Of a DNA stretch of 64,000 nucleotides, positions 43,516-55,893 are shown piece after piece (within the stretch, counting starts at the first letter, position 1; the number at the start of each line of letters is the position of its first letter). The DNA comes from Portulaca oleracea (Eukaryota; Streptophyta; Magnoliopsida; Caryophyllales; Portulacaceae), in the NCBI GenBank assembly GCA_029582165.1, contig CM055872.1:52608195-52672194 (forward strand), written 5' to 3'. The position numbers and the translations under genes are program-made. The notes below the pieces were generated by a model. It searched no databases and was not told where the DNA came from. It saw nothing but the letters and a program-made list of their open reading frames with translations.

Positions 43516-46306
43516 TTTTTTTTTTGCAGTAAGGTAGCAACTAAACTAAACTGAACTACACAACTTGCCCACCCCCTTGCCTTGCACTAGCAGCAAGACG
43601 ATGGGCAGGTTTGGCAACTGAGCGATCCACTTTTGTGATTGTAACTGAGCTAATCCCCAATAGAAGCTGCTGATAAACCTCCAAAATTGGCCGGACCTCC
43701 CGAGCTATAAGGGATGGTTGTCGGAACCCATCAATCAAAACTTGCGAGTCAGTGTGGATGACAAAGTTGTCCAACCCTCGGCCAATTGCATACGCCATGA
43801 CCGTTTTAACAGCAACCGCTTTAGCAACTAGTGGTGAAGCAGCGAGTAAACGCCATGCAACATAATCTTTTATTTCGTCTCGCTCAGTAAGAGCCCAAGT
43901 CGCACCAGCGACTTTTGTCTTCTATGATCCATTAGTTAAGAACACCTTTGGTAGCTGGGTAACATACATTAATTTTCCAATAATAATAGTGAACACCATG
44001 CTTATTGGCTACCATCTTAGCTTGTCGAGTCATGGAATGTTTCAAGTCACCTCTCATTCATATCCTCAAAGTGCGATAAACATTATGCATCGTCCGAAGC
44101 GGGTTCATACTATGCTTCCGAAAGATTTATTCATTCCTGGCTAGCCAAATCTCCAACAATATTGTCATGAACGTTCTGGTCGCATGTTGCGCCGATTTAT
44201 CCTATTCAAACAAAAACACAAACCAATTTTGTAGCCAATTAGAATTAGATGGGAGCATGTTAACCTTCATGTTTAGCCCAAGATCACTAGCTCTCCAAAT
44301 GTGGTCCGTAAAGCTACAACTCCCAAAGAGGTGTTGCATAGTTTCAGGATCACCCTCTTGGTAGAGGGTACAGGTCCCATCCACCTCTAGGCCCCACTCC
44401 TTCATGTTACTCCCTAAAGGAAGCGCATTATGAGCACAACACCATATGAAAACTTTCAACTTTGGTGGGACCTTAAGTTGCCAAAGAAGTTTCCAGAAAC
44501 AATGTGCATGGCTCCTGACCTTGTTATCCTCCTTCGCCTTTAGATAAGCATAGCACGACTTAATTGAGAAGGCCCCATTGGGCGTACAACCCCACTCCAA
44601 CCAGTCATTCCCTGGACTAGTATTGCGAATGGGGATGAATAAAATACCATGGGCAGAGGACCAATCGAAAATTTGCCGCAATAACTGCAGATCCCATTCC
44701 TTGTCTCTATCCCTCCATAAATCCTTAACTCTTATATCCCCCCTAGTTCCTTTAACTCGTCAGACTTGAACTGCAGTTGGGGAAGCCCATGCCATCTGTT
44801 ATCTTTAATGTTGATGTTCTCACCCTAACCAATGCGCCACACACAAGCGTTCATGACGTTATTATACGCGTGGCTCTGGCCTTTCCATCCTTGTGATGTT
44901 GTACCCGTGACTTGATATTCTATTTGAGCAGAAATTGGTGATGGGATACCATACTTAGTAGTCATTACCTTAGAGACTAACAACGACAGGTTCTCTTTCT
45001 GTCTCCAAGCTTGTTTGACCACAAAAGCTTCATTAAGGCAACCCACATCTCGAACCCCCCGACCTCTACACCCTCTAGGTAGTTGCGTAACCTTTTTGCT
45101 CTTCCACCAAATTGGATTGTTGTCATGTTTCGTGGTCTAGAAAAATCTCCCAACCATCGCATTAAGCTTGTTAAACACACCAACAGGAAGCCTGTAAAGA
45201 GTCATCACATGCTGATGGAGAGTGGTTAGGATAGAGTGTATTAGCGTGAAATTCCTGGCTTTAGAAAGGAACTTAGTTTTCCAGCCATTGAGCTTTCTCC
45301 CAACCTTCTCAACCAGGTGGCTAAAAGCTTCATTATTCTTTCTCCCAAGTAAGGCAGGCACTCCCAAGTATGTGAAATTACCCTCCTCAATGTTGAACCC
45401 AAAAATATCCTTTATGCCCTGCTTCTCCCAATCCGTTAGATCCTTTGAAGTAATAGCCACTGACTTTTGTATGTTAATGACCTGCCCAGACAGTTGGATA
45501 AATCAGTCAAGGAGCATATTTAAATGAAGGCATGACTCCGCAATTGCAGTACTAAAGAATAGTGAGTCATATGCAAAAAGCAATTGTAAAATATTGACCT
45601 AGTTCTTTTTCCCCAAAGACGCCCCTTCCACCAAATGTTTTTTCTCAAACTCCAAAAGGTTAGCCGACAAAGTTTCCAACACAAGCAAGAACAGGTATGG
45701 TGACAATGGATCCCCTTGCCTGAGTCCCCTCTCCGACTTGAAAAACTCATACCAATTACCATTAACAAACACTGAATACAAACAATGTACACACACCACA
45801 TGATAAGGTCCACATGATAATTGTTTTCCCTTAACCTTCCTTTTTAGCAAGGTTAATACTTCATGAGCTATGAGGGCACAGTCAGAAATCATACGCCCGG
45901 GGACAAACACATTCTAGTACGGGCTAATAAGCTTATCTTTCGCAACCTATTAACCAAACACTCAGCCAACACTCTGTAAATAACATTGAAAAGACTAATG
46001 GGCCTAAAGTCCCCAAACCCTTCAACATTAGGTCCTTTCATCAATAACACAATGTTGGTCATATTCCAAGCACGGACAAAGCGCCAATTGTTAAACACAT
46101 TTATAATGGCATCCGCAACCTCAGTGCCAACATGTCTCCATAGACATTGGAAAAACATCGACGAAATGCAATCCAGCCCTGGAGCCTTCCCACCCCAGCT
46201 GAAAAACAACTCTCTTAACCTCTTCCTTCATCATAAGCCTCATGAGCAACTCCTTGTCCTGATTAATTAACTTAGTCAAAGACACCCCAAAAAGAATTCA
46301 CACAAA
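43516..46306 (-). pseudogene. Second L1-type LINE, minus strand, 5'-truncated
   Basis: Read from 46306 downward: a short pre-RT part (TKLINQDKELLMRLMMKEEV), reverse transcriptase blocks KAPGLDCISSMFFQCLW, GFGDFRPISLFNVIY, FVPGRMISDCALIAHEVL, LRQGDPLSPYLF and FAYDSLFF, then FTYLGVPALLGRKNNEAF. A zinc-binding region follows (KVPPKLKVFIWCCAHNALP, about 44200-44680), then an RNase H-like C terminus (HTDSQVLIDGF, 43556-43798) and a T run at 43516-43526 that represents its A tail. Several frames and stops. The usual segment between SDCALIAHEVL and the VNG.. block, which includes the palm aspartate motif, is missing. The high-coordinate end is cut by an LTR at 46307. Confidence 0.88.
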
Positions 46307-47534
46307 TGATGGAGACCATCCAACATCAGCAACAACAGAAGCACAGGCAGAAGCTCAGGAGGGATCAGCACCAACAGGAGTAGGAGATGCATCAACAAAC
46401 TCAACAACAACGGCTAAGCCAGCAGGCTTCCAAGCATCTTCTAAAAGTGTTCAAACTTCTACTACATCTTCATCACCTTTAGCAGCATCATCAACACCAT
46501 CACCATCATCAGCAGCAGCTATCCAGGAGTGTTTTATGATCACGAAGAAGGTTCTAAGCAGCGGCATAGTCTCGAGGAAGCTATTTCTAAATTCTATATC
46601 TCTGAATTGAGGAAGATTCAGCCAAGCTTCCCCAGGATAATTTTGTTCCTTGTCATTGCGTTTTTCAAGTCCAAGCCAAGTCCCAGCATGATCAAGTTTA
46701 ATATCATCGAGTTACAAGCACCAGAACATGGCATCCTACAATATCAATTTTTGTAGAACCTCGGTTCTATGCTAAGTATATTTACAGCAGCTTCCTATGA
46801 GGGTTATTTTGGTCATTTCCCACCTAGGTCGAGCTGTTGAGATTACATCCAGCTTGGAGAGGGCCGGGAGTTACGATAGTAACTTGGTTTTACCCTCTTA
46901 GTTAGGAAAGGTTTTGATTGGTCCTTATTTTCACTTTTGCATTTGGTCCAATCAGATTTCAAGTTGTAATTTTCTTTTATTTTCAAAATGTATTCGGTTA
47001 GATTAGTTAGCTTAAGATGTAATACAATGTATTTAATCAATTTAAGTGTGCTTAGGATTAGTTAAGGGAGATTAGAAGGTTTCTTCATGTTTAGGAAACC
47101 TCTAATTGAACTGAATTAGGATTAGCTATATATAGCTTATGTTCAGCTGCTTGTAAGAACTAATCAGTGATATCAATAACATTTTGAGTGCCTTGTTGAG
47201 CCTCTCGTTTGTGAATGACAGTAAACTCTCATCTGGCTAAGTCTACTTCAGTATCTAGGATTGGCATTCCTTGTGGTGTGTGTAGAGCTCGATTGTTTCA
47301 ATGGTGGTGTGTCTGTATCCATTGAGGTAATCAAGTCCTTGCCCTTGTGATTCATTTTGTGGTGTGTCTGTATCAGATTGATCACAAGCCTATCCTTTTT
47401 ATTACTTATTGGTTTATCATCCATTTCAGATAATTGCATCCAATTAGCTATTGTAAGTCCCGACAGTCCAGGTTTGATTACTCGTGTGGTGTTTGAGAGG
47501 TCAAACTCTGATCTTAGTGACCTTGCATACATCA
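46307..47534 (+). repeat. 5' LTR of a Ty3/gypsy element (plus-strand copy)
   Basis: 1,228 bp, from TGATGGAGACCATCC to CTTGCATACATCA. The ends match the two minus-strand LTRs at 51878-53238 and 54085-55445. The first third is CAG/CAA-rich. A TATATATA box lies at 47127-47134. The U5 side carries two copies of GTGGTGTGTCTGTATC (about 47303 and 47359). Inserted in the minus-strand LINE. Shorter than its relatives through deletions in the CAG-rich part. Confidence 0.88.
47127..47134 (+). promoter_or_regulatory. TATA box of the gypsy LTR
   Basis: TATATATA about 400 bp before the LTR end, followed by an R/U5-like region; a typical position for LTR promoters. Confidence 0.5.
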
Positions 47535-47537
47535 TCT

Positions 47538-47548
47538 TGGTATCAGAG
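47538..47548 (+). other. Primer-binding site (initiator tRNA-Met)
   Basis: TGGTATCAGAG, three bases after the LTR; shows that the 46307-47534 LTR is a 5' LTR in the plus direction. Confidence 0.88.
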
Positions 47549-47593
47549 TTGTGTTTTTATCTTGGAGGGGAGTATTCTTTGTGTTGTATAAGA

Positions 47594-50500
47594 TGGCCGG
47601 AGCTAGTAGAACACCTCAAGAGATAGATGAACAGGCTTTGAAAGATAGAGAGGAAATAGAGCAGAAAATGAAGCTTCTAAGTGATCAGTTGCAGTACTAT
47701 ATGCAGTTGCATAGAACTGAGCTCAATAATTAGACTGATGAAGAATATGTAGAAGAAGAGGAGAATCTATTTAGTGGAACAGGAAGAGGAGGTCGAGGTT
47801 CTAGGCATTATTACAGAAGGATGAGATATACTAGAAGGTCACCTAGGAGTAGTGAAGTTGAGGCTAAGAGTGAGAGTGATAAAGAAGGGAGGAGGGGAGA
47901 CAGAAGAATAGAGAAGCTGGATTTCAAAATAGATATCCCTACATATGTAGGAGAATTAGACCCGTGATGTATTTCTTGATTGGTTGCAAAACTGTGGAGA
48001 AGGTGTTTGATTTAAAAGAAGTATCAGAAGAGAATAAGGTGAAATTGGTTGCTTTGAAGTTAAAGAAGTATGCTTCTACATAGTGGACTAATCTGCAGAG
48101 GAGGAGAAGGAGGAGAATGGAAATAGGGGAAGAAAGGGTTATGTAACACCCCAACCTTAACCACAAGATTAAAGTCCTACTCAGAAACCCAAACCTGTGA
48201 TTAGCGCAGCGGAACACCTTAGGTCGAGGCATTACCGCCGTCCCCAAAAGAGACAAGGCACAAACACACCAAAACTTTATAACCACAGGAAAGAGAAGTG
48301 CTAAACTCCAAACCCAAAACATAAGTACAAACTTATACAATCCTTGAATTTATGGATACATAAACTTAAAACCATAAGAGAACTTCCAAGCAACTGCCAA
48401 ACCGGCTCTCCTGCCATTAACGTGACTTAGGAACTACCTCACGCGATTGAAGCTACTTCGGAACTGATTTGTCTTTGCCTCGGGAGCTCGAACCTCCTAA
48501 AAACAAAACATTAAAACATTGCAAAAAGTGAGTGGGGAAACACTCAGTACGTAAACCTCCAACACGTAAAACCGTTCGAAAACGGTTTTAGTGCCGGCAT
48601 TTAAATTCATTTTGAAAACAAGGAAGGAGTAAAACCAATAACTCAAATGAAGTACATACATAACATACATGAATAACAATGTAGTAAAGATAGATGAATA
48701 AATATGTGGAACCCTCATGATCGGTGCAAGCACCTCACACACGCGCATGCCCAAATCGATCTAGATTTGGATTGGGTGACCGCTAAGCGGTCGACACTGG
48801 CCAGGTCAAGACACTCTGATCAGGAGTGCTAAAACATGAGTACATATAAATGATAATATAAGGCGGGTCCACTTTAAAACATAAAAGATTACATAAAGCA
48901 TAAAACTTGATAATACACGAATAATGTACGCACTAAGGCGGTAAAGGTTGGACAATTTGCGTACCTTGGGATGATAAAGTCCCTGGCGGTGCGTCTCGGC
49001 TTTGAGATGGCTTTGGTAACTTGTCAACTAAGACATGAATAATGGAAAATGAAGAACCGAATGAGGCTCTTAATTAGTTTCAAAAGTTTAGAAACTTAGG
49101 AAAATATAAATGAAATAATTTAGGGAGAAAATTTCAGGTTGTAAATAAATAAAGATTATAGTGTAACTTGAGTTAGGAAAATCGGAATAAAGTAAAAGAG
49201 TACATCCCGGAATAGGGAAAATCATAATCTACAACTTTGTCAATATAACCAGAGGGTAAAAATGAGAGGGAGGGCTCCAAAATGGGCCCGGACAGAAACT
49301 GGGTTCGGATAATTAAGAACTCCGGGTCGAATTTATATGAAGATATTGACATAGAAAGGTGAATTAAGAAGATGGAACTTGAATCTTGGAAAGGTAGCTT
49401 AAATTGATGAAGAATGGGACTTAAAGATTGAAGGTTAGAATGGAAATCGTGGACTTAAAGATGATGCGAAGACGTGATAATGAGATTAAAAATAAAGTGA
49501 GAATGATTCATGGGGTATGGGTTTTCGAACATGATTGAGAGGCAAGCTTAAGTTGGTACTTTAGAGGGCAAAAGACTTGAAGCTACTTAGGGCTTGGAGG
49601 TTATAAAGCTAGATGAGAAATCTTAGCTAGATCAATAATAAAGGGCTTTTAAGCTAAAATCCATGAGGAGAAAACTTATAACTTGTGTTAGATTCATAAA
49701 CCCTTGGAATGATGACCTTAGGATATACTTAGGCTTCCAAACCATACTTTTCAACCTTAAAATCATAATATAGGATTACAACATATAACCATAACTTATC
49801 AATGCTTAAAATCCTCTATTGATATTGGTTTAGGGCCCCAAAGGTGGAATTTAATAAGGAATAAACTGGGCAGAAACTTCAAGATGGACAGCCCTCCTTT
49901 CCGGGCTCATAACTCACACTCCCGATATCGGATAACTACAAACCATACCTTTCTGGAAAGCTTGCAATGTGACCTAAAACTTTCATGTTTACCACAAAAA
50001 CTAGAAAGATCTTCAAAGGGACGAAAAACAGCCCTTAAGCTACTGACTTCCAGACACGTATTCCGAAACGTGGCGTTACGGTTTTGGCCATAACTCGGCC
50101 TATACAAGACGAAATTTAGAAATTCCAAAGCCTATGGTTAGCTAACACCTTGGACTATCTTATGGAGTAAAAATCTGGCCTAAACTCTAACTTTTGAGCC
50201 TCTGTAAATTTCCAGAAGTTGGACAGAAACTATTTTGCTTTTAAACTCAGCTCTAATGGTTATTTTTGGCCCTTAATTGACAATAATACTCAACTAAATC
50301 TCACTTTGGCTATACTCCATCATATTTCCAGAAATAAACCTTGAAAGTTAACTCATCAAAGAGCTTAAATCTCACATGCATCCATAAATTCAACATGCAA
50401 TTCATCCCAACATCATACTTTGATATTCTTTCACTAAAATCTCTTTAATTTACCCAAATTAAACATAATAACACTTTAATAACAATCTTAACATACATAA

Positions 50501-51877
50501 TCAGCCCTTAATACTCAGAATCTTTTCAAGAATCTTACATGCATCAAGATTATAACACTATCCATCAAGAATTCAACAAGAAAACCTCAAGAACTCATCC
50601 AAATACACATGTATATTCTCCAAACTCAAACCCTAACTTAACCCAAAACAGTTATAACTTGGAATTTATGCTAAAAGAGGGTAAAATAGATAGAAATTAC
50701 AAAAGAAACATATATAAAACATGAAATTCAGATTAAGGTTTGAAAGAATTGAAATTGGGGGTTTGAGAGATTACCCTTAAGGTTAAAAATTGATGAAAAC
50801 ACAAGAGAGGGGAAGAGGGGTGCACGGCGGCGGCGTGACTGGCGGCGGCCGGTGGCCGGAAAAGTGGCCGGCGTGGCTGCTGGTCACGGCAGATCAGAGG
50901 GAGGAGCAGAGGGGTAGAGAGAGAAAGTGAGAGTGAGGGGTGTTGGGAGTTTGAATTGATAAATGAGCCCCTAACTAATACTAGTACTAATATAAACTCC
51001 CTCTAGATAATTAAGACGCTAATTGAACTTAATTAAAATCTGAAATTTTAATTTAGTAACATAATTATAGAAGTGCTAGGTTTAAATAATAATTAGTTGT
51101 ACTTAATAAAATTAATCGGTAACAATTGGGTTAAAATAAATTAAGACTTGAATTAAAGAAAAGTTAAATAAATGGAACATAAATATTACTTGTACTTAAA
51201 TAAAATAAATATAATCCAAATAAAATAAGTTAAGGTTTGGATAATAAAATATAAACGTTACGAGGTGGTATAATTAAACCCTTTTCGGTTAAAGAAATAA
51301 CGTAAACGGTAAAACCCGAGTTAATTTAATTTAACGGGTAAATAAAATAAATTAAAGGTTTGTAAACCCGTAACTTGATACCCTTTGCCATCTCCTGCAC
51401 GAGACTTGACACCGATAAAATAAATAATTAAAAGTAAAAGCGAAAAATTTATAACATAATTTAAATAATTACGGTAATTTGTATTTAATTAATCATGGTT
51501 TTGGGGCGGGTTGTTACAGGTTAATACTTGGATTGAAATGAGGCAGAAGCTGAAAGAGAAATTCCTTCCTGATAATTACATGAAGGAAAAGTACTCGAAG
51601 CTGCAACATCTAGTTCAGGGGAGCAAATCTGTTGAAGAATACACCAAAGAGTTTGGGCATCTTCTATGGAAGTGAAATATGCAAGAGAATGAAGTGCAAA
51701 CTTATCCAGGTATCTTGTAGGTTTGAATGATAACATCAATAATGTTGTTGAGCTGCAGGTGTATGATTCACTTGATGAGCTGAGTTCTTTAGCTCACAAA
51801 GTGGAACAACAGAAGAAGGCTCGAGGGAAGGAGTTTAGCAGCAAATATCCAGCCAAAACCTTCACCCAAACCAAGCC
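47594..51877 (+). pseudogene. Gypsy gag remnant, split by a solo LTR
   Basis: Starts MAGASRTPQEIDEQALKDRE, followed by an acidic and then Gly/Arg-rich region and KLDFKIDIPTYVGELDP, the typical opening of the gypsy retrotransposon gag domain, then EENKVKLVALKLKKYAST. After the insertion at 48142-51518 the frame resumes with NTWIEMRQKLKEKFLPDNYM and GSKSVEEYTKEFGHLL, then DSLDELSSLAHKVEQQKKA. In-frame stops (TAG near 47732 and in WW-type codons, TGA near 51674) and frameshifts disable it. The coding sequence stops abruptly where the inverted LTR begins at 51878; protease and reverse transcriptase are missing. Confidence 0.85.
48142..51518. mobile_element. Solo LTR of a Tekay/Del-like gypsy element (3,377 bp)
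   Basis: Begins TGTAACACCCCAACC and ends GGGGCGGGTTGTTACA, so it starts TG and ends CA with near-palindromic tips, as in long Tekay/Del-type LTRs. The perfect 5 bp duplication GGTTA flanks it (48137-48141 and 51519-51523). No internal coding domain, PBS or second LTR, so it is best read as a solo LTR left by recombination. Orientation is ambiguous because the tips are inverted copies. It splits the gag at 47594-51877. Confidence 0.8.
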
Positions 51878-53238
51878 TGATGTATGCTAGCTCACTAAGA
51901 TCAGAGTTTTGAACTAGAATGCACCATACAGTCACACATACACAGCTGGATGCTTGAAACACAATAACTGTTTGAAAGCAATTTGCTGGAATAGAAGACA
52001 ACCCAAGACAAAATATAAAGGATAGGCTTGCTTACAAATGTTACAGACACACCTTCAGTTGCAATCAAGGGCAAAGGACTCTCACATTCATGCCTCTACA
52101 GACACACCAAAGCATGGATGATCAAGCACAGTTGACACTTGCTGGATGATTGCCAAAATCCAGTGACAGGAGCTGTTTTTAACCAAGACTGAGAGTTATA
52201 GGACACTCACAAACTTTCAGAGGTACTAAGACACTCGAGAATACTATTGAATGAACACTGAAATGCCTTTCATTGATGGAAGCTTCATAATATAAAGGAA
52301 ACTAACAGTTTGATTAGCAGCTGCTTAACATAAGCTAATCTGCCTAATCTCCCTGAATTTTAATCTAATCTTACAAAGCTTAAAATAAATACATATGATT
52401 ACATCTTAATCTATCTAATATGATCCGGATCATAAAATAAAAGGAAAATGCTAGCTAAAACCTGATTGGACCAATTTGCCAAAGGGTGGCAAAATGAACC
52501 AATAGGAAGCTTTCTTGCCTAAGGGGGTAAAACTTGGTGTTACTGAGGTAATTCCCGCGCAATTACTAACCTGGAAATAATCTCAACAGGTTAATGTTAG
52601 GCTGGAAAGACCAAAACAACCCTTAGGGACAGAAATCAGAACATATAGTCCCAGAACTGGGGTTCTGGAAAACTGATAACAAACAACCCTTATGGGATTG
52701 CTTGTTCTGACTTCTGAATCTTACTGTTGCCACGCTCGATCATGCTGGGACTTGGCTTGGACTTGAAAATGGCATGACAAGGAACAAAAAACTCCTAAGG
52801 GAACCTTAGCTGAATCTTCCTCAATCAACAGATATGACATTAAGAAAGACTGCTGCTTGGACTGTTGTTGCTGGGAACTGAAGTTGGTCTAAATGACCAA
52901 TGCTGATGGGCTGAGTGGCTGTAGGTGCCGAGACTTGCTTTACAACTGTGTAGCAAGCCTGGATGGATGCTGTTGGTGGATTGGTGGCTGATGGTGAGGC
53001 TGTGAACCTCCTGCTGGATATCTAAACTACTGAGGGACATGCTGGATAGCCTGCTGTCTGTGTTGGGATTCAGAAGCCTGCTGTTTCTGCTGGAAATGCT
53101 TCCTTAGCTGCTGAGTTTGGTAAATCAGCATGGTCTCCTTCTTGTGTTGCTGCTGAAAGTGCTGGTGAAGCTCTTATAGATGCCTCATTTGCTGATGAAG
53201 CTGCTGTTGTTGGTTGTTCTTCATGATGGTCTCCATCA
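51878..53238 (-). repeat. 3' LTR of the minus-strand gypsy element
   Basis: 1,361 bp, TGATGGAGACCATCA at 53238 to CTAGCATACATCA-type end at 51878. Preceded in sense by the polypurine tract at 53239-53246. It abuts the plus-strand gag at its precise terminus, showing integration of a second copy into the first rather than random breakage. Confidence 0.88.
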
Positions 53239-53246
53239 TCCTCCCC
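53239..53246 (-). other. Polypurine tract of the minus-strand gypsy element
   Basis: GGGGAGGA directly before the 3' LTR (TGATGG...). It lies inside the pol reading frame. Confidence 0.75.
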
Positions 53247-54084
53247 AGGTTGAGGAAAGTTTGTCCTCAAACTTGGAAGGTCTTCATCTGTTGGGTAGTA
53301 TGGTCGAAGATCTGGTACATTGAATGTTGCTGAGCCTTCAAACTCTTCAGATAGGTCCAACCTATAAGCATTATCTCCAATTTTCTCAAGCACTTCAAAG
53401 GGGCCATCTGCTCTTGGTAGTAGCTTGCCTTTTCTCTTGCTGGGGAACTTGTCCTTCCTTAGGTGGATCCAAACTAGATCTCCTGGCTGGAAAGTCACCT
53501 TCTTCCTATGCTTGTTTGCTGAAGTAGACACTTGTTCAGTATAATTGGAAATTTTCTCCTTCACTTGCTGATGAAGCTCCTTGATTTGATCTGCTCTTTT
53601 ACCTGCTTCAAAACTAAATTTGACAGAAGTAGTTAGTGGAACTAAATCCAAAGGGGAAATCGGATTTTTACCATAGACTACTTGGAATGGAGAGTAGCCT
53701 GTGGCCTTGGATGGTGCTTTGTTGTAAGCAAACTCAGCATGGGGCAAAAGAGTATCCCATCCTGCTTTATTTTTGTGGATCAGTGCTCTCAATAGGACTC
53801 CAAGTGTTATATTAGTAACCTCTGTCTGGCCATCAGTCTGTGGGTGGCAAGTGGTGCTGTACTTGAGCTGGGTGCCCAATTTCTTCCATAAAGTAACCCA
53901 GAAGTGGCTCAAAAACTTGGTGTCTCTGTCAGAAACCATAGTTTTTGGCGCTCCATGCAACCTGACAATCTCTTGGAAGAATAATTCAGCAACTCTTGTG
54001 GCATCAAAAGTGGTGTGGCATGGTATGAAATGTGCCATCTTTGAAAATCTATCAACCACCACCATGATTGGATCCTTCCCTCTC

Positions 54085-55445
54085 TGATGTATGCAAGCTC
54101 CCAAAGATCAGAGTATAGAACTTACAATACACCACACAGAATCACACTTGCAACTGAGGTTTTAAAACAAAGCTAATTGGATGCAATTAGCTGGAATGGA
54201 TGACAACCCAATAAGGAAATAAAAGTATAGACTTATGCTCAATCTGATACAGACACACCACAGAATGATCACAAGGGCAGGGACTTAGTTACCTCAACAG
54301 CTACAGACACACCACCATTGAAGCAAGCAAGTTTCACACACCACGGGCTTGCCACTCACGATGCTGAAGTAGATTTAACCAATTGAGAGTTTACTGACAC
54401 TCACAAACGAGAGGCTCAACTTTGGCACTCAAAATGCTATTGAAATATCACTGATTGTCCTTAAGCAGCTGAATACATCACTATTTATAGCTAATCTAAA
54501 GCAGTTCGATTAGAGGCACTTAATTTAAGCAACCTGCTAACCTCCCTTCTAAGCTAGCTGCAGAACTAAATCAAATACATTATATTACATCTTGGTCTAG
54601 CTAATATCATCCGGATACAATTGAAAATGAAAAGAAAAACAAAGCTTTCTTTTGATTGGACCAAACTCCCAAGGGTTGGCAATTTCAGCCAATCAGAACC
54701 TTTCCTAGCTGGAGGGGGGGTTTTCTAAGTTATCTTAGTAACTTTCTCGGGCTTTCTTAAGCTAGATATAACCTCAATAGCTTAAGGAAGGCTGGAAAAG
54801 ACTTAGTTAACCCTCATTGTTGCTGTATCAAAATAAGTTAGCCACAGGACTGGGATTCTGGAAAAATTGATAACAAACAACCTTGCAAGGTTGCTTGTTC
54901 TGGTGCCTGTAACTTGATGCTTTCTTACTCGATCATGCTGGGACTTGACTTGTCCTTGGAGAATGCATGTCAAGGAACAAAAAACTCCTTGGGGAACTTG
55001 TGCTGAAATTCACTCAATTCATAGATACAGAATTGAGAAAGATGCCCTGGATATTTGTTGTCTTTGAGGCCAAATTGACCTAGATGGCCAATGTTGGTGG
55101 GGTGAGTGGTTGTGCTGGCCAAGACTTGCCTTACCAAGGTGTAGTAAGTCTGGATGGATGAAGTTGGTGGGCTGGTGGTTGTTGTAGAACTCCTGAAACT
55201 GCTGTTGAGCTGGATGGAAGCCTGATGTTTCTGCTGGAAATGTTCAAACAGTTGCTGAGTGTGGTTTAGCAAGGCTTGAGGCTGTTATTGCTGGTGCTGA
55301 AGCTGCTGCCTGCTCTCCCTTGGGTGATGAAGATGACAAAGAAGTTGCTGATGCTGTTGATGTTGCTAGATCATCCTCCTCTTCCTTGTTAGAACTTGCT
55401 GGTGACACTTGTGCTGTTGCTGGACTTGCTGGATGGTCTCCATCA
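54085..55445 (-). mobile_element. Solo LTR of the same gypsy family inside its integrase gene
   Basis: 1,361 bp, the same length as the LTR at 51878-53238. Begins TGATGGAGACCATCC and ends CTTGCATACATCA. The perfect duplication GAGAG lies at 55446-55450 and 54080-54084. Removing it with one duplication restores the integrase frame. It must be younger than the element it sits in. Confidence 0.9.
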
Positions 55446-55893
55446 CTCTCTGAGTTCTTGGCAAACCCACAATAAAATCAAGGCTGACAACTTCCCAAGG
55501 GCTACTGGGAACAGGCAATGGGGTATACAGGCCTTGTGGTAGGCTGTGTGACTTAGCCAATTGACAAACATTGCACCTCTTCAATAGATGCTCCACATCT
55601 TTCCTCATCTTTGGCCAACTGTAGTGCTCTTTCAACATCAACAATGTTTTTTCAACTCGAAAATGACCTGCTAAACTCCCTCCAAGGACTTCTGAGATCA
55701 GTAGCTCTCTGAAACTGCTCTTAGGGACACACAATCTGCTCCCTTTGAACAAATAACCCTGGTCTATGTGATACAGACCCTGGGGTTGTTGCTGGCACTT
55801 TTGGTACACCTGTTTAAAATCTCCATCCTCCTGATACAAAGCTTTCAAATGCTCAAAACCAACAATTCTAGAATCAAGTATATGAAGCAACAT

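Larger units (their letters stand above)
53070..55893 (-). pseudogene. Gypsy pol, integrase part, interrupted by a solo LTR
   Basis: Read on the minus strand. 55893-55446: HHCC zinc-binding segment (GHFRVEKTLLMLKEHYSW, CNVCQLAK) and the first integrase aspartate (SPWEVVSLDFIVGLPRTQR). A 1,361 bp solo LTR (54085-55445) then splits the gene. 54084-53070: integrase core ([21 protein letters not shown] with the second Asp, TDGQTEV with the Glu), then [19 protein letters not shown] and the GPF-type end. The frame continues through the polypurine tract and about 56 codons into the 3' LTR before stopping at 53070. Apart from the insertion the frame is open. Reverse transcriptase, RNase H and protease are absent; the piece is truncated at about 55895. 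Confidence 0.88.

Noticed and set aside
46320..46650. CAG/CAA-rich stretch that could look like a polyglutamine gene
   Set aside because: It is the 5' part of a gypsy LTR; the same region occurs in two other LTR copies.
47538..47548. tRNA-like match (TGGTATCAGAG)
   Set aside because: Only the primer-binding complement to initiator tRNA-Met, not a tRNA gene.
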